Source: Streptomyces sp. NBC_00237 (lineage in GTDB: Bacteria > Actinomycetota > Actinomycetes > Streptomycetales > Streptomycetaceae). Taken from it: 64,000 bases of DNA. The stretch is from the NCBI RefSeq assembly GCF_026342435.1, contig NZ_JAPEMT010000001.1, positions 434,001 to 498,000 on the forward strand, written 5' to 3'. Shown piece after piece: positions 31,090-39,040 of the stretch. Within the stretch, counting starts at the first letter, position 1. Every line of letters begins with the position of its first letter. The translations under genes were made by a program, and so were the position numbers. Under the pieces are notes generated by a model that saw nothing but the letters and a program-made list of their open reading frames with translations, ran no database searches and had not been told where the DNA came from.

Positions 31090-31155
31090 ATGGTGCGGAG
31101 CAGCGCGGTGGATGTGGACGGGTATCTGGGCGAGGTGCCCGGGGAGGTCTGCTGA
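31090..31155 (+). pseudogene. Possible remnant of a DUF1801-like gene
   Basis: ATG followed by VRSSAVDVDGYLGEVPGEVC and a stop. The opening looks like the N-terminus of DUF1801 (YdhG-like) proteins, which begin with a Ser/Ala pair, an acidic residue and a DxYLxxLP segment. Only 21 codons remain and no continuation was found in other frames. It could also be a chance short frame. Confidence 0.3.
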
Positions 31156-31271
31156 GGGGGTGCCGAGACGCCCGCGAAGAATTGTGGCGTCGGCGCGCGA
31201 CATCTTGGCGACCCGCGTAGTCAAAGGGGTATGCACGGGGATCACAGCACAAGAGAGCAGGCGGGGGCCGA

Positions 31272-31781
31272 GTGAAGCCAGCACAGGAGGACCAGTACCT
31301 GGAGTTCGTGAGCGCGCGGGCGAGGCCGCTGTACCGGTCGGCGTACGTGCTCGCGGCCGGTGACTCGCACCTCGCCGAGGACCTGGTGCAGGAGACCCTG
31401 AGCCGGGTGTACGTGCACTGGAAGAAGGTGGCCCGGGCGGAGAGCCCGGCGGCGTACGCGCAGACCGTGCTCGTACGGACCTTCCTCACGCTCAAGCGCC
31501 GCAGCAGTTCCGGCGAGCGCCCGACGGGCACCATGCCCGACAGCGCGGCGAAAGGTCCGGACACCGCACTGCGGCTGACCCTGCTGGACGCGCTCGGTCA
31601 ACTCCCGCCCAAGGACAGGGCAGTTCTGCTGCTCCGTTACTGGGAGGGGCACAGCATCGAGGAGACCGCCCACATGCTCAAGCTGAGCAGCAGCGCGGTC
31701 CGTTCCCAGGGCACCCGGGCCCTCGCCAGGGCGCGTGCCCTGCTCGGCGACACCCTCTCCGACCTCGTACCGACGCACTGA
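31272..31781 (+). CDS. SigE-family RNA polymerase sigma factor
   Basis: A 169-residue ECF-type (group 4) sigma factor of the streptomycete SigE-like family. Region 2 covers residues about 8-75 (FVSARARPLYRSAYVLAAGD, HLAEDLVQETLSRVYVHW). Region 4 lies at about 105-160 (ALGQLPPKDRAVLLLRYWEG, SIEETAHMLKLSSSAVRSQG), the -35-binding helix-turn-helix. Start GTG 31272 has a weak AGCAGG about 12 bases before it. The gene directly downstream on the same strand (56 bases apart) encodes a membrane protein, a common arrangement for an anti-sigma factor. Confidence 0.88.
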   Translation: MKPAQEDQYLEFVSARARPLYRSAYVLAAGDSHLAEDLVQETLSRVYVHWKKVARAESPAAYAQTVLVRTFLTLKRRSSSGERPTGTMPDSAAKGPDTALRLTLLDALGQLPPKDRAVLLLRYWEGHSIEETAHMLKLSSSAVRSQGTRALARARALLGDTLSDLVPTH

Positions 31782-31837
31782 GCGCTCCCGTACGAGGAGC
31801 CCCCCTTCCCGCCACCCAGCGAATAGGTGACATCCGC

Positions 31838-32644
31838 ATGCCCTTCGAAGCAGACCTCGCAGACGCTCTGGACCGTTCGACCGACAACCTCGACCCCGAC
31901 CTCGACCACCTCGTCGGCGGAGCCGTCAAGCGCGGCCGCAGCCGCCGCAATCGGCGCAACCTCGGTGCGGGCGTGGGGGCTTGCGCCGTGATCGCGGTGG
32001 CGGGTCTGGTCATGCCCGGCGTACTGGACCGGGCCCGGCACGGCGGGGAGGGGGAGGGGATGGAGGCCGTGGCCTTCGCGGCGCCCCGTTCCGCGATCAC
32101 CGGGGCGCAGATGATCCAGGCCGTGGAGAAGTCGTTCCCCGGCGGCACGTACGCGAAGAAGGAGGGGCAGAGCAACAACCCCTCCGACCCGTCCGGCGGC
32201 TACGTCGCCAACGGCGGCTTCACCTTCGACGACGGCCGCGGCCTCGCCAACGTCGGCGTCTCCGCCATGCGCCTCAAGCTGCCGCTCCAGGACGGCGAGG
32301 GCCTGAGCTGCGAGGCCGAGCAGACACCTCCGCGCGCCGAGGGCGACACTTGCGAGCTGAAGGAGCTGCCGAGCAGTGCCACTCTCCCCGGCGGGGCCCT
32401 GCTGATGCAGGAGAAGATCGCGGACAAGCACGCCGACGGCCGCGAGCCGGCCCACCGCTGGACGACGACGCTCACCGTGAAGTCCACCGGTGCACAAGTG
32501 CAGTTGGTGCAGTGGAACACGGGCGGCGACTTCAACACCGGCATCCCGAAGCCGACCCGCCCCGCGCCCCCGCTCTCCCCGCAGCAGGCCGCGGCCGTCC
32601 TGACCGGCTCCGTATGGTCACCGATTCTGGGCGCCGTCGCCTGA
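31838..32644 (+). CDS. Membrane-anchored protein, possible anti-sigma partner
   Basis: A 268-residue protein. Residues 1-40 are cytoplasmic and charged (ALDRSTDNLDPDLDHLVGGA, then KRGRSRRNRRN), residues about 41-62 form one hydrophobic segment (GAGVGACAVIAVAGLVMPGV), and the remaining 200 residues would be outside. The outer part has a possible disulphide pair (LSCEAEQ, TCELKEL) and a conserved-looking WTTTLTVKSTGAQVQLVQWN strand pair. The position right after a sigma gene and the layout suggest an anti-sigma factor or sigma-linked sensor. No zinc anti-sigma HxxxCxxC motif is present, so the role is inferred only. Confidence 0.7.
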   Translation: MPFEADLADALDRSTDNLDPDLDHLVGGAVKRGRSRRNRRNLGAGVGACAVIAVAGLVMPGVLDRARHGGEGEGMEAVAFAAPRSAITGAQMIQAVEKSFPGGTYAKKEGQSNNPSDPSGGYVANGGFTFDDGRGLANVGVSAMRLKLPLQDGEGLSCEAEQTPPRAEGDTCELKELPSSATLPGGALLMQEKIADKHADGREPAHRWTTTLTVKSTGAQVQLVQWNTGGDFNTGIPKPTRPAPPLSPQQAAAVLTGSVWSPILGAVA

Positions 32645-33152
32645 TCCGCTCCCGTACGGTCAGGACGCGAGCGACTTCCAGAAGGCGTGGCCCCCGGGCT
32701 GCCGGGGAGACGAGCTGGGCGCACACGCTGTAGCCGCCCCCCCCGGGGGCGGGACGGGCGGGCAAGGGAGCGGCCCCACCAACCACCCGACCCGGACCAA
32801 CCCCCGACACCCCCCGCCCAACAGCTCCGGGAGCAGACGGGGCCCGGCCATGTCCCCGGTGGCGGTGCAGCCGGGCCGGTCCGAGCTGATCGCTGTACGG
32901 GTAGCTCTTGCCCATGCTGCGTGCGGGGAGGCAGCGGCAGGGAAATGCGGTGCCTGGACGGCGGTGGACGTCGGGGACGCGGCGGCGAGGGTGAACCGCT
33001 GCGGTGCTCGTACGGCTGCGAGACCTGTCGGCCGCCGTGAACGCCTCGACGCCCGCCAATTCCGTTGAGCCCGCGCCCCGCGATCGTGTTGGCTGGCGAC
33101 GCCGAACTGTCAGCACCACACATATCCGCTCGGCCGCAGCAGGGAGTCAATC
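32645..33152. other. 508-bp stretch without a firm gene
   Basis: A very GC-rich spacer, including C8G5 near 32738-32751. The phrase QDASDFQKAWPPGCRGDELG can be read on the plus strand at about 32660-32719 with coding-like composition, possibly a decayed gene end, but no start or domain supports it. AGGGAG at the right end is the ribosome site of the methyltransferase gene. Nothing else was recognised. Confidence 0.4.
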
Positions 33153-33944
33153 GTGCAGGACAAGGGTGTCGACCCCGTTGCCCACAATCGGGCAGCCTGG
33201 GACAAGTACGTCCAAGAGGGCAACGAGTGGTCGAGGCCGGTGAGCGCCGAGGCCGTCGAGCGTGCCCGCAAGGGCGACTGGTCGATCGTCCTCATCGGGC
33301 ATGCGCCCGTCGACCGCTCCTGGCTGCCGAAGGACCTGACCGGCAAGGACGTGCTGTGCCTGGCCTCCGGCGGTGGCCAGCAGGGCCCGATCCTCGCCGC
33401 AGCGGGAGCGCGGGTCACCGTCTTCGACAACTCACCCGGCCAGCTCGGCCAGGACGAGAAGGTGGCGGCACGCGACGGGCTCGAACTCCGCACCGTCCAG
33501 GGCGACATGCGCGACCTGAGCGCCTTCGCCGACGCGACCTTCGACGTCGTGTTCCATCCGGTCTCGAACCTCTTCGTACCGGACCTGGCCCCGGTGTGGC
33601 GCGAGTGCTTCCGCGTCCTGCGACCGGGCGGAACGCTGCTCGCGGGCTTCCTCAACCCTGATGCGTACCTGTTCGACCACGAGGCTCTCGACGAGCGCGG
33701 CGAGCTGATCGTCGTGCACAAGCTGCCTTACAGCGATGTCACGCAGTACTCCGCCGAGGAACGCGCCACGAAGTTCGGCGCGGAGGCCGCTCTCGAATAC
33801 AGCCACACCCTCACCGACCAGATCGGCGGGCAGCTCGCCGCAGGTTTCGTCGTCACCGGCTTCGCGGAAGCGCCGCATCAGTCCAACGCGTCCGCCGCCT
33901 ACCTGTCGAACTACTTCGCGACCCGGGCAGTCAAGCCGGGCTGA
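33153..33944 (+). CDS. Class I SAM-dependent methyltransferase
   Basis: A 263-residue methyltransferase. Motif I is VLCLASGGGQQGPILAAAGA (a GxGGG-type SAM loop). The acidic end of strand 2 is VTVFDNS, the motif for the adenine pocket is VQGDMRD, and the post-I segment is FDVVFHPVSNLFVPDL with the motif ECFRVLRPGGTLLAGFLNP. The N-terminus (NRAAWDKYVQEGNEWSRPVS) is typical of a well-known actinobacterial subgroup of unknown substrate. Start GTG 33153 follows CAGGGAG at a suitable distance. It stands alone between the sigma locus and the convergent DUF397 gene, with a hairpin after the stop. Confidence 0.85.
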   Translation: MQDKGVDPVAHNRAAWDKYVQEGNEWSRPVSAEAVERARKGDWSIVLIGHAPVDRSWLPKDLTGKDVLCLASGGGQQGPILAAAGARVTVFDNSPGQLGQDEKVAARDGLELRTVQGDMRDLSAFADATFDVVFHPVSNLFVPDLAPVWRECFRVLRPGGTLLAGFLNPDAYLFDHEALDERGELIVVHKLPYSDVTQYSAEERATKFGAEAALEYSHTLTDQIGGQLAAGFVVTGFAEAPHQSNASAAYLSNYFATRAVKPG

Positions 33945-33955
33945 CCCTCGCCGTG

Positions 33956-33980
33956 GCGGGGGCCGCGCCGCCGCCCCCGC
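33956..33980. terminator. Hairpin between convergent genes
   Basis: GCGGGGGC (33956-33963) pairs perfectly with GCCCCCGC (33973-33980) across a nine-base loop. It lies 12 bases after the methyltransferase stop and 20 bases before the DUF397 stop, so it can serve both strands. Confidence 0.6.
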
Positions 33981-34000
33981 TTACGGCTTCCCAGCCGGGG

Positions 34001-34267
34001 TCAGACGGTGTGCGCCGCCGCGAAGGTGGCGAACGCCGTCCAGGTGGCGGGCTTCACGTCGAAGGTGGGGGAGGCATCGCCGAGCTTGCTGTCGCGGACG
34101 TGGACGTCGGCGCAGGCGCAGGTGGCGATTTCGACGCACTCGCCGCCCTGGTTACCGCTGTAGCTGGACTTGTGCCAGCCGTCGTAGGCGACCTCGATGC
34201 AGTCGCCGCCTTCGTTGCCGCTGTAACTCGACTTGAACCAAGCTGAGTTCGGGGGCACGTTGTTCAT
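34001..34267 (-). CDS. DUF397 protein with duplicated SSYSGN motif
   Basis: An 88-residue DUF397 (BldB-like) protein. It contains two consecutive copies of the core, WFKSSYSGNEGGDCIEVAYD and WHKSSYSGNQGGECVEIATC. The usual C-terminal half follows once (VHVRDSKLGDASPTFDV, then WTAFATFAA). Most relatives are 60-70 residues with one core, so an internal duplication of about 25 residues is likely. It overlaps the XRE regulator by four bases (ATGA) and is translationally coupled to it. In streptomycetes DUF397, XRE/DUF5753 and a small HATPase form whiJ/abaA-type loci linked to development and antibiotic control. Confidence 0.88.
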   Translation of the reverse strand: MNNVPPNSAWFKSSYSGNEGGDCIEVAYDGWHKSSYSGNQGGECVEIATCACADVHVRDSKLGDASPTFDVKPATWTAFATFAAAHTV

Positions 34268-35097
34268 AGTGCTCCTGCCAGTTCCTCGATGAACTTCATG
34301 CTCTCCGGTGCCCGAAGGGCATTGGATCGGATCATCGCATACCGCTGTTCCAGCGCGTCCACCTCTTTGGGGCTCGCGTAGAAGACGGACCCGCCACCCT
34401 GGTACTCCACGTACGCGACGGACCGCCCCTCCTCGGTCGTCAGGAGCGTCATGGGCCCGTCGAGACCTGCGTGGGTTTCGACCTCGGTCGGTACGACGTG
34501 GATGGAGATGTTGCGCATCTTGGCGCAGGCCACCAAGTGGTCCAACTGCTCCTTGTGGACGCGCTGGCCGCCGATCGGACGCCGGAGCACGTGTTCCTCG
34601 ATGACGAAGCACAGGGTCGCGGATGGTTTCCGCGTGAGCAGGGTCTGCCGTTCGAGGCGTCCCTGGACGCGGAATTCGATCTCGTCCTCCTCTAGTAGAG
34701 GAATGCGAGCGCTGAGGACTGCACGGGCGTGTGCTTCGGTCTGCAACAGGCCATTGATAGCGTGCGTGTCGTACTTGTAGAGCCGCTGCACCAGGCCCTC
34801 GGTGTCGGCATAGCCCTGGAAGAAGTCCGGATATCCCGGCTTGCCCAACTCTTCAAGCATCGCGACGAGCATGCCCTCCGCTCCCAGCGCTTCGTCCACG
34901 TCCGTCACGTAGTCAGGCTGGGGCCGCAGCGATCCGGCCTCCATCTTCTGGACCGTTGACAGGGAGTACCTGCGTGCGGTGAGCGCGGCCAACTGTTCCT
35001 GGGTCAGCCCGCGATGAGTCCGCAGTGCCTTCTGCTGAAGCCCGAAGACCTTCCAGATGAGCGGCTTCCCGCTCCTGCCCTTGCTCTGTTCTCCCAT
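34264..35097 (-). CDS. XRE-family regulator with DUF5753 (WhiJ-like)
   Basis: A 277-residue regulator. An N-terminal helix-turn-helix (RTHRGLTQEQLAALTARRYS, STVQKMEAGSLRPQ) occupies residues about 20-75. The DUF5753 ligand or partner domain follows (FFQGYADTEGLVQRLYKYDT, INGLLQTEAHARAVLSARIP, ERQTLLTRKPSATLCFVIEE, HVVPTEVETHAGLDGPMTLL). ATG 35097 has GGGAGGCGA nine bases upstream; a longer frame from 35157 adds 20 atypical residues. It is cotranscribed with the DUF397 gene and divergent from the HATPase gene. These proteins repress or modulate developmental genes together with their DUF397 partner. Confidence 0.9.
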   Translation of the reverse strand: MGEQSKGRSGKPLIWKVFGLQQKALRTHRGLTQEQLAALTARRYSLSTVQKMEAGSLRPQPDYVTDVDEALGAEGMLVAMLEELGKPGYPDFFQGYADTEGLVQRLYKYDTHAINGLLQTEAHARAVLSARIPLLEEDEIEFRVQGRLERQTLLTRKPSATLCFVIEEHVLRRPIGGQRVHKEQLDHLVACAKMRNISIHVVPTEVETHAGLDGPMTLLTTEEGRSVAYVEYQGGGSVFYASPKEVDALEQRYAMIRSNALRAPESMKFIEELAGAL

Positions 35098-35189
35098 GTG
35101 TCTCGCCTCCCGCAGCGAACCGCACCGAGCCCTCAATGGTGTTGCAAAAATCCCCACTTGGGCCGCAGCGGATTCTCACCCGAACCGCA

Positions 35190-35216
35190 AGTTCACTTTG
35201 ACGCCCCAGTTGAACT
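35190..35216. promoter_or_regulatory. Inverted repeat between the WhiJ-like and HATPase genes
   Basis: AGTTCA (35190-35195) and TGAACT (35211-35216) are separated by 15 bases, within the 154-bp divergent region. TTGACG (35198-35203) inside it resembles a -35 box on the plus strand. It is a candidate operator for the XRE regulator; the assignment rests on position and symmetry. Confidence 0.3.
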
Positions 35217-35251
35217 ACCGACAGTAGCCGTCCGCTGACACGCTTCCACTC

Positions 35252-35767
35252 ATGATGAGCGAACCTGCTGGCATGGAACTCACCGATACCCAGGCTGAGT
35301 TGGCCGCAGACCGAAAATCCATGGACGTGCAGCGGGAACCGGTGTTCGGACATGCATCCGAAACGGGCGGGGAGCGCCTCGCCGTAGTCGCCCGCGAGTG
35401 GTCCACGGAGTGTGCCCTGAACCCGCGCGCGGTTGCTCTCGCCCGGACGCGTACCCGCACGTACCTGACCGTCCTCGGGTGGACCGGTGACATCGACGAC
35501 GCCGTACTCGTCGTCTCCGAGCTGGTCACGAACGCCGTCCGGCACGGCTGCGAATCAGGCCGGGTGGGCTGGCTGCGGCTGGCCGTACTGGAGGACGGCG
35601 CGCTGCTGGTGGACGTATCGGACCCGGTCGCGGGGTTCGTGCGCGCCGTCGATGACGACGAGGGCGGGAGAGGGCTCCAGCTGGTCCGGCGGCTGGGTGA
35701 CCTGAGCTGGTTCCTGCGGGCGGGAAGTGATCGGGGGAAGACCGTTCGGGTGCGTCTGCGTCCGTAA
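35252..35767 (+). CDS. HATPase_c-type ATP-binding protein (AbaA/anti-sigma-like)
   Basis: A 171-residue protein with a single GHKL ATPase domain of the RsbW/anti-sigma type. The N box is VSELVTNAVRHG, the G1 box is LLVDVSDPV and the later Gly-rich motif is EGGRGLQLVRRLGD. The first 45 residues are variable. ATG 35252 was taken; ATGs at 35273 and 35321 are in frame, and none has a strong ribosome site. It is divergent from the WhiJ-like/DUF397 pair and completes a whiJ/abaA-type trio. The kinase or anti-sigma partner is unknown. Confidence 0.85.
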   Translation: MMSEPAGMELTDTQAELAADRKSMDVQREPVFGHASETGGERLAVVAREWSTECALNPRAVALARTRTRTYLTVLGWTGDIDDAVLVVSELVTNAVRHGCESGRVGWLRLAVLEDGALLVDVSDPVAGFVRAVDDDEGGRGLQLVRRLGDLSWFLRAGSDRGKTVRVRLRP

Positions 35768-35778
35768 ACGATCGCTTC

Positions 35779-35807
35779 TCAACTCTGGTTACAGAGAGTG
35801 GAGTTGA
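35779..35807 (+). promoter_or_regulatory. Inverted repeat upstream of the helix-turn-helix gene
   Basis: TCAACTC (35779-35785) and GAGTTGA (35801-35807) are exact 7-bp arms around a 15-base spacer, in an AT-richer patch directly after the HATPase stop. The site is 124 bases before the next gene's start. It is a candidate operator or promoter element. Confidence 0.3.
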
Positions 35808-35930
35808 TGCGCTACGGTGACCGCGTCATCACTCTCCGCGCCCACTGTGGCGCGTAGAGCGGCCCCCGTCGGTGTTAGACGCACCGGGCGAGGGCCTCAC
35901 CCAACGAAGCTCTCCAAAGGAGCCCGCAGA

Positions 35931-36938
35931 ATGTTCCTGCATGCTATCTCTCCCACTCGCGCGTTCGCGAAGGTCGCCAAGAGTCTGCTGACTCGGACCG
36001 AACTCGACACCGACGCGCGCCTTCTCCTCGCATACGTGGGCGATCTGAGGCCCTCGGACGACAAGTACCTCCCCCTGGGCGACTACGCGGAGGAGCTGGG
36101 CATCACCCCGGCCGCGTACAAGCGCATCAAGAAGCAACTCGTGCGGTACGGGTACGTGCACGACTACCGGGCGCAGGGGGCCCGTGGCCTCTGGTACACC
36201 GAGCAGTGGGTGAGCAACGTGCCCCTCACGGAGGACCAGTTCCGGGCGCTGCGGGCGGGTGAGACCGATGTGGTCCCGCTCTCCGACGGGCGGCAGCCGA
36301 CCGTCGGACAGCCGGGGTCTCGGAGGGGCGGCGGCTCTACCGGTACTTCTCAGACGAAGAGCAAGACATACCCCACCCGCCCACCCAGGCGGCCCGCAGC
36401 GCAAGCAGCGGTCGCGGTCGCGGAGGATGCGAACGAGCCGCAGCTCGCTTCCGCACCCGAATTCGCCATCGCGGAGCGCCTGTTGAGGGAGCTGTGGATG
36501 GACAGGGCAGACCTGCGCCTGACCTTCCGCAACGTCCGCTACCTCGCCGGGATCGTCGCCGAGAAGATCCGCAGCGGGGTTCCGGTTTGGGAGATCCACC
36601 ACGCGCTCACCCACGGCCTGCCCGACAAGCCGATCGACAACGCCGCCGGGTTCGTCACCGTCCGGCTGCGACGGAACGTCCCCGACGGAGCCGCCCTGGC
36701 CGCCTCCGAGGCGATGCGAGCAGCCACCCCGCCGCCGATCGCCGTACCGGGGCCGCCCAAGGCGATGCGTACCTGCGACGGCCCCGGCGACCACGCCTTC
36801 CGCCCCGTCGCCGACGAGACCCTGTGCGCACCCTGTCGTCGGGCGTACCCCCAGCTCGAAGACGCCCTCCGGGAGGAGTGCTCCGGCCAGGACTGGGCGG
36901 CCGTCGGCCCGGTTCCGTCCCCGGACCCGGTCTTCTGA
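35931..36938 (+). CDS. Winged-helix-type DNA-binding protein of unknown role
   Basis: A 335-residue protein. Residues 10-90 look like a helix-turn-helix with wing, as in plasmid or phage replication initiators and actinomycete regulators (LLTRTELDTDARLLLAYVGD, YAEELGITPAAYKRIKKQLV, RYGYVHDYRAQGARGLWYTE). A variable basic and Pro-rich middle follows, then a helical domain (FAIAERLLRELWMDRADLRL, IRSGVPVWEIHHALTHGLPD). The C-terminus has one CxxC (TLCAPC). ATG 35931 was chosen because AAAGGAG lies eight bases upstream; an in-frame GTG at 35817 has no such site. The family is common and conserved in streptomycetes but uncharacterised. Confidence 0.75.
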   Translation: MFLHAISPTRAFAKVAKSLLTRTELDTDARLLLAYVGDLRPSDDKYLPLGDYAEELGITPAAYKRIKKQLVRYGYVHDYRAQGARGLWYTEQWVSNVPLTEDQFRALRAGETDVVPLSDGRQPTVGQPGSRRGGGSTGTSQTKSKTYPTRPPRRPAAQAAVAVAEDANEPQLASAPEFAIAERLLRELWMDRADLRLTFRNVRYLAGIVAEKIRSGVPVWEIHHALTHGLPDKPIDNAAGFVTVRLRRNVPDGAALAASEAMRAATPPPIAVPGPPKAMRTCDGPGDHAFRPVADETLCAPCRRAYPQLEDALREECSGQDWAAVGPVPSPDPVF

Positions 36939-37094
36939 GCGCCGGGCGCTCGTCGCGCCCCGGCGACGGTCCGGCCCGGGACGACGAGGGTGGCGGATCC
37001 CGGCCCGTCGTGGGGAACGACGAGGCCGAAGCCGGGGCAGTACGGAGAATCGGGCGGGATCGGACCCGCTCGCACGGTGGCCGGGAGGTGCGTC

Positions 37095-37661
37095 ATGACT
37101 GCTGAGACGGCAGCCCCTGCGTGGATGCACGAACAGATCACGGCGGAGCAGTACGAGTCCTGGTCCGAGGAGCAGTGTGCGGGTATCGAGATCGTGGACG
37201 GGATGGCCGTCGTGAGCCCCAGCGCGTCCAAGCGTCACGACCGGCTCGCCCGGCTGCTGGCGAACGCCCTGGACGCCGCTGCCGGGTCCGACTGGAACGC
37301 CGACACCGACTTCGACGTACGCCTGCAAGATGTCCCGCTCACGAACCGGCGTCCGGACGTCGTGGTGTACCGCGCGGACACCATCGACGTGACGCCCACG
37401 CGGCCGGAGCACGTACTGCTGGTCGTGGAGGTGGTCTCGCCGGGGCCCGAGACCACCGACCGGATCGTGAAGACGGACCAGTACGCCAAGGCCGGTATCG
37501 CCTTCTACTGGCGGGTCGAGCAGGCCGTGACCGGTGCGCCGATGCTGTACGCGTACGTCCTCGACCCGGCGACCGGGACCTACCGGGACGGCGGAGTGTT
37601 CAGCGGTCTCGTCACGGTCGCGGCCCCCTTCCCGGTGGAGATCGACCTCGGCCGGAGCTGA
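37095..37661 (+). CDS. Uma2-family (DUF820) nuclease-fold protein
   Basis: A 188-residue protein of the PD-(D/E)xK-like Uma2 family. Family landmarks in order are YESWSEEQCAGIEIVDGMAV (first acidic residue), RRPDVVVYRADTIDVTPTRP (catalytic Asp), LLVVEVVSPGPETTDRIVKT (Glu and the following Lys) and YAKAGIAFYWRVE. ATG 37095 has GGGAGGTG six bases upstream. Uma2 proteins occur in many copies in streptomycetes and cyanobacteria; a nuclease activity is presumed from the fold but the biological role is unknown. It lies just upstream of a methyltransferase on the same strand (22-base gap), possibly cotranscribed. Confidence 0.88.
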   Translation: MTAETAAPAWMHEQITAEQYESWSEEQCAGIEIVDGMAVVSPSASKRHDRLARLLANALDAAAGSDWNADTDFDVRLQDVPLTNRRPDVVVYRADTIDVTPTRPEHVLLVVEVVSPGPETTDRIVKTDQYAKAGIAFYWRVEQAVTGAPMLYAYVLDPATGTYRDGGVFSGLVTVAAPFPVEIDLGRS

Positions 37662-37683
37662 ACTCCCCGGCACCGGACGGGAC

Positions 37684-38421
37684 ATGCGTGTCAAGATCGA
37701 CCGTATGACTTCCGTTCAGGCTGAACCCAACGACTACGACAGCTTCGCCGTGGCGTACGCGGCCAAGAACGAGACCAGTCTTCACAACGCCTACTACGAG
37801 CGGCCCGCGATGCTGGACCTGGCCGGGGACGTGACCGGGCGACGCGTGCTCGACGCCGGTTGCGGGGCCGGGCCGCTGGCGGCGGCGCTGCGCGAGCGGG
37901 GTGCGATCGTGACCGGTTTCGACTCCAGCGCCCAGATGCTGGAGCTGGCCAGGAAGCGGCTCGGGGACGACACGGAGCTGCACCTCGCGGAGCTGGGCGG
38001 CCCGCTGCCGTTTCCCGATGCCGCGTTCGACGACGTCGTGGCGTCGCTGGTCCTGCACTACCTGGAGGACTGGACGGCGGCGCTGGCCGAACTGCGGCGC
38101 GTGCTGGTTCCGGGCGGCCGACTGCTCGTGTCCGTCGACCACCCCGTCATCGGCCTCGTACAGCCGGACGCCGCCGACTACTTCGCGACGTACCGGCGCT
38201 CGGAGGAATGGACGATGGGCGGGCACACCGCCGTGATGTCCTTCTGGCACCGGCCGCTACACGCGATGACCGACGCCTTCACCTCGGCGGGCTTCCGGAT
38301 CGACGTCATCAGCGAACCGTTCCCCGCGCCCGGTGCCCGCGAGAAGTTCCCCGAAGCCTTCGTGGACAAGCCCTCGGGGGCCTTCGTGTGCTTCCTGTTC
38401 TTCGTCCTGCGGGCCGCGTGA
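37684..38421 (+). CDS. Class I SAM-dependent methyltransferase
   Basis: A 245-residue methyltransferase of the Methyltransf_11 type. The SAM motif I is VLDAGCGAGPLAAALRERGA, the acidic motif II is VTGFDSSAQML, the middle motif is LPFPDAAFDDVVASLVLHYL, and the post motif is LRRVLVPGGRLLVSVDHPVI. The C-terminal half (SEEWTMGGHTAVMSFWHRPL) resembles small-molecule methyltransferases. ATG 37684 (weak GGACGGG) was chosen over ATG 37705, which would shorten the protein by seven residues. The substrate cannot be inferred from the neighbourhood. Confidence 0.85.
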   Translation: MRVKIDRMTSVQAEPNDYDSFAVAYAAKNETSLHNAYYERPAMLDLAGDVTGRRVLDAGCGAGPLAAALRERGAIVTGFDSSAQMLELARKRLGDDTELHLAELGGPLPFPDAAFDDVVASLVLHYLEDWTAALAELRRVLVPGGRLLVSVDHPVIGLVQPDAADYFATYRRSEEWTMGGHTAVMSFWHRPLHAMTDAFTSAGFRIDVISEPFPAPGAREKFPEAFVDKPSGAFVCFLFFVLRAA

Positions 38422-38422
38422 C

Positions 38423-38456
38423 GGGGGAGGGGGGGGGGAGGGGGAAGGGGAAGGAG
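38423..38456 (+). repeat. Poly-G/purine tract before a ribosome site
   Basis: G5AG10AG5AAG4 runs directly into AAGGAG, the ribosome site of the next gene. The G10 run is a long homopolymer, and four G tracts could fold as a quadruplex in the mRNA leader. Confidence 0.7.
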
Positions 38457-38458
38457 CG

Positions 38459-39013
38459 ATGACCTTGCATGCGGATGTGGCCGCACTGCTGGCGGGGGCC
38501 GCCATCATCGACGTGGACGTCGACGAGGCCGTCGCTGACGGGCACGTGCGCTCGTGCGCGTACCGACGTGTCGTGCAGGTGACCGCTGCGGCGCGGAGCC
38601 GCGACGGGGACCGCGCGATCGTGGCCGCGATCCTGCGCGATCCGGACGAGATGGCCTCCAAGACGGCGGTGGTCGACCTCGTGGACAGGATCGCGAGGAA
38701 GGCGACCGGTGCCGCCGAGTTCCGGCGGTGGTCGGCGGAACTGCTGCCGGAGACCGACCGGCTCACGGGGGAGTCGTACCGCGAATTCATTCGTGGGCGG
38801 GTCCACGACTGGCTGTTCTACCTGTCCGTCGAGGACGGTCAGGTGCCGACGGCAAGCGAGCTGGCGGACGTCACGTACTGGATGCAGCGGCTGCTCGCCG
38901 AGGGGTCGAGGTCGCTGCCCGTGCTCGCCCTGCTCGCCGAGTCGGGCAGCGAGAGGAAGATCCGGAACATCGCGGCGAACCGGTCCAGGAGCCGCGAGCC
39001 GGGAACGCGATGA
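38459..39013 (+). CDS. Hypothetical helical protein
   Basis: A 184-residue soluble protein with no recognised family. It is mainly predicted helical by composition (AALLAGAAIIDVDVDEAVAD, VVDLVDRIARKATGAAEFRR, SELADVTYWMQRLLAEGSRS, LPVLALLAESGSERKIRNIA) and rich in Arg, Asp and Glu. ATG 38459 has AAGGAG four bases upstream, embedded in a poly-G tract. It lies 37 bases after the methyltransferase and may be cotranscribed with it. Codon composition is typical of its neighbours, so it is probably a real gene. Confidence 0.7.
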   Translation: MTLHADVAALLAGAAIIDVDVDEAVADGHVRSCAYRRVVQVTAAARSRDGDRAIVAAILRDPDEMASKTAVVDLVDRIARKATGAAEFRRWSAELLPETDRLTGESYREFIRGRVHDWLFYLSVEDGQVPTASELADVTYWMQRLLAEGSRSLPVLALLAESGSERKIRNIAANRSRSREPGTR

Positions 39014-39040
39014 GCCGGGCACCGTCGGACTGAGGGTTCT

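Noticed and set aside
32645..33152. Several overlapping frames on both strands
   Set aside because: They are Pro/Arg/Gly-rich, lack starts with ribosome sites and match no family; the region is treated as intergenic.
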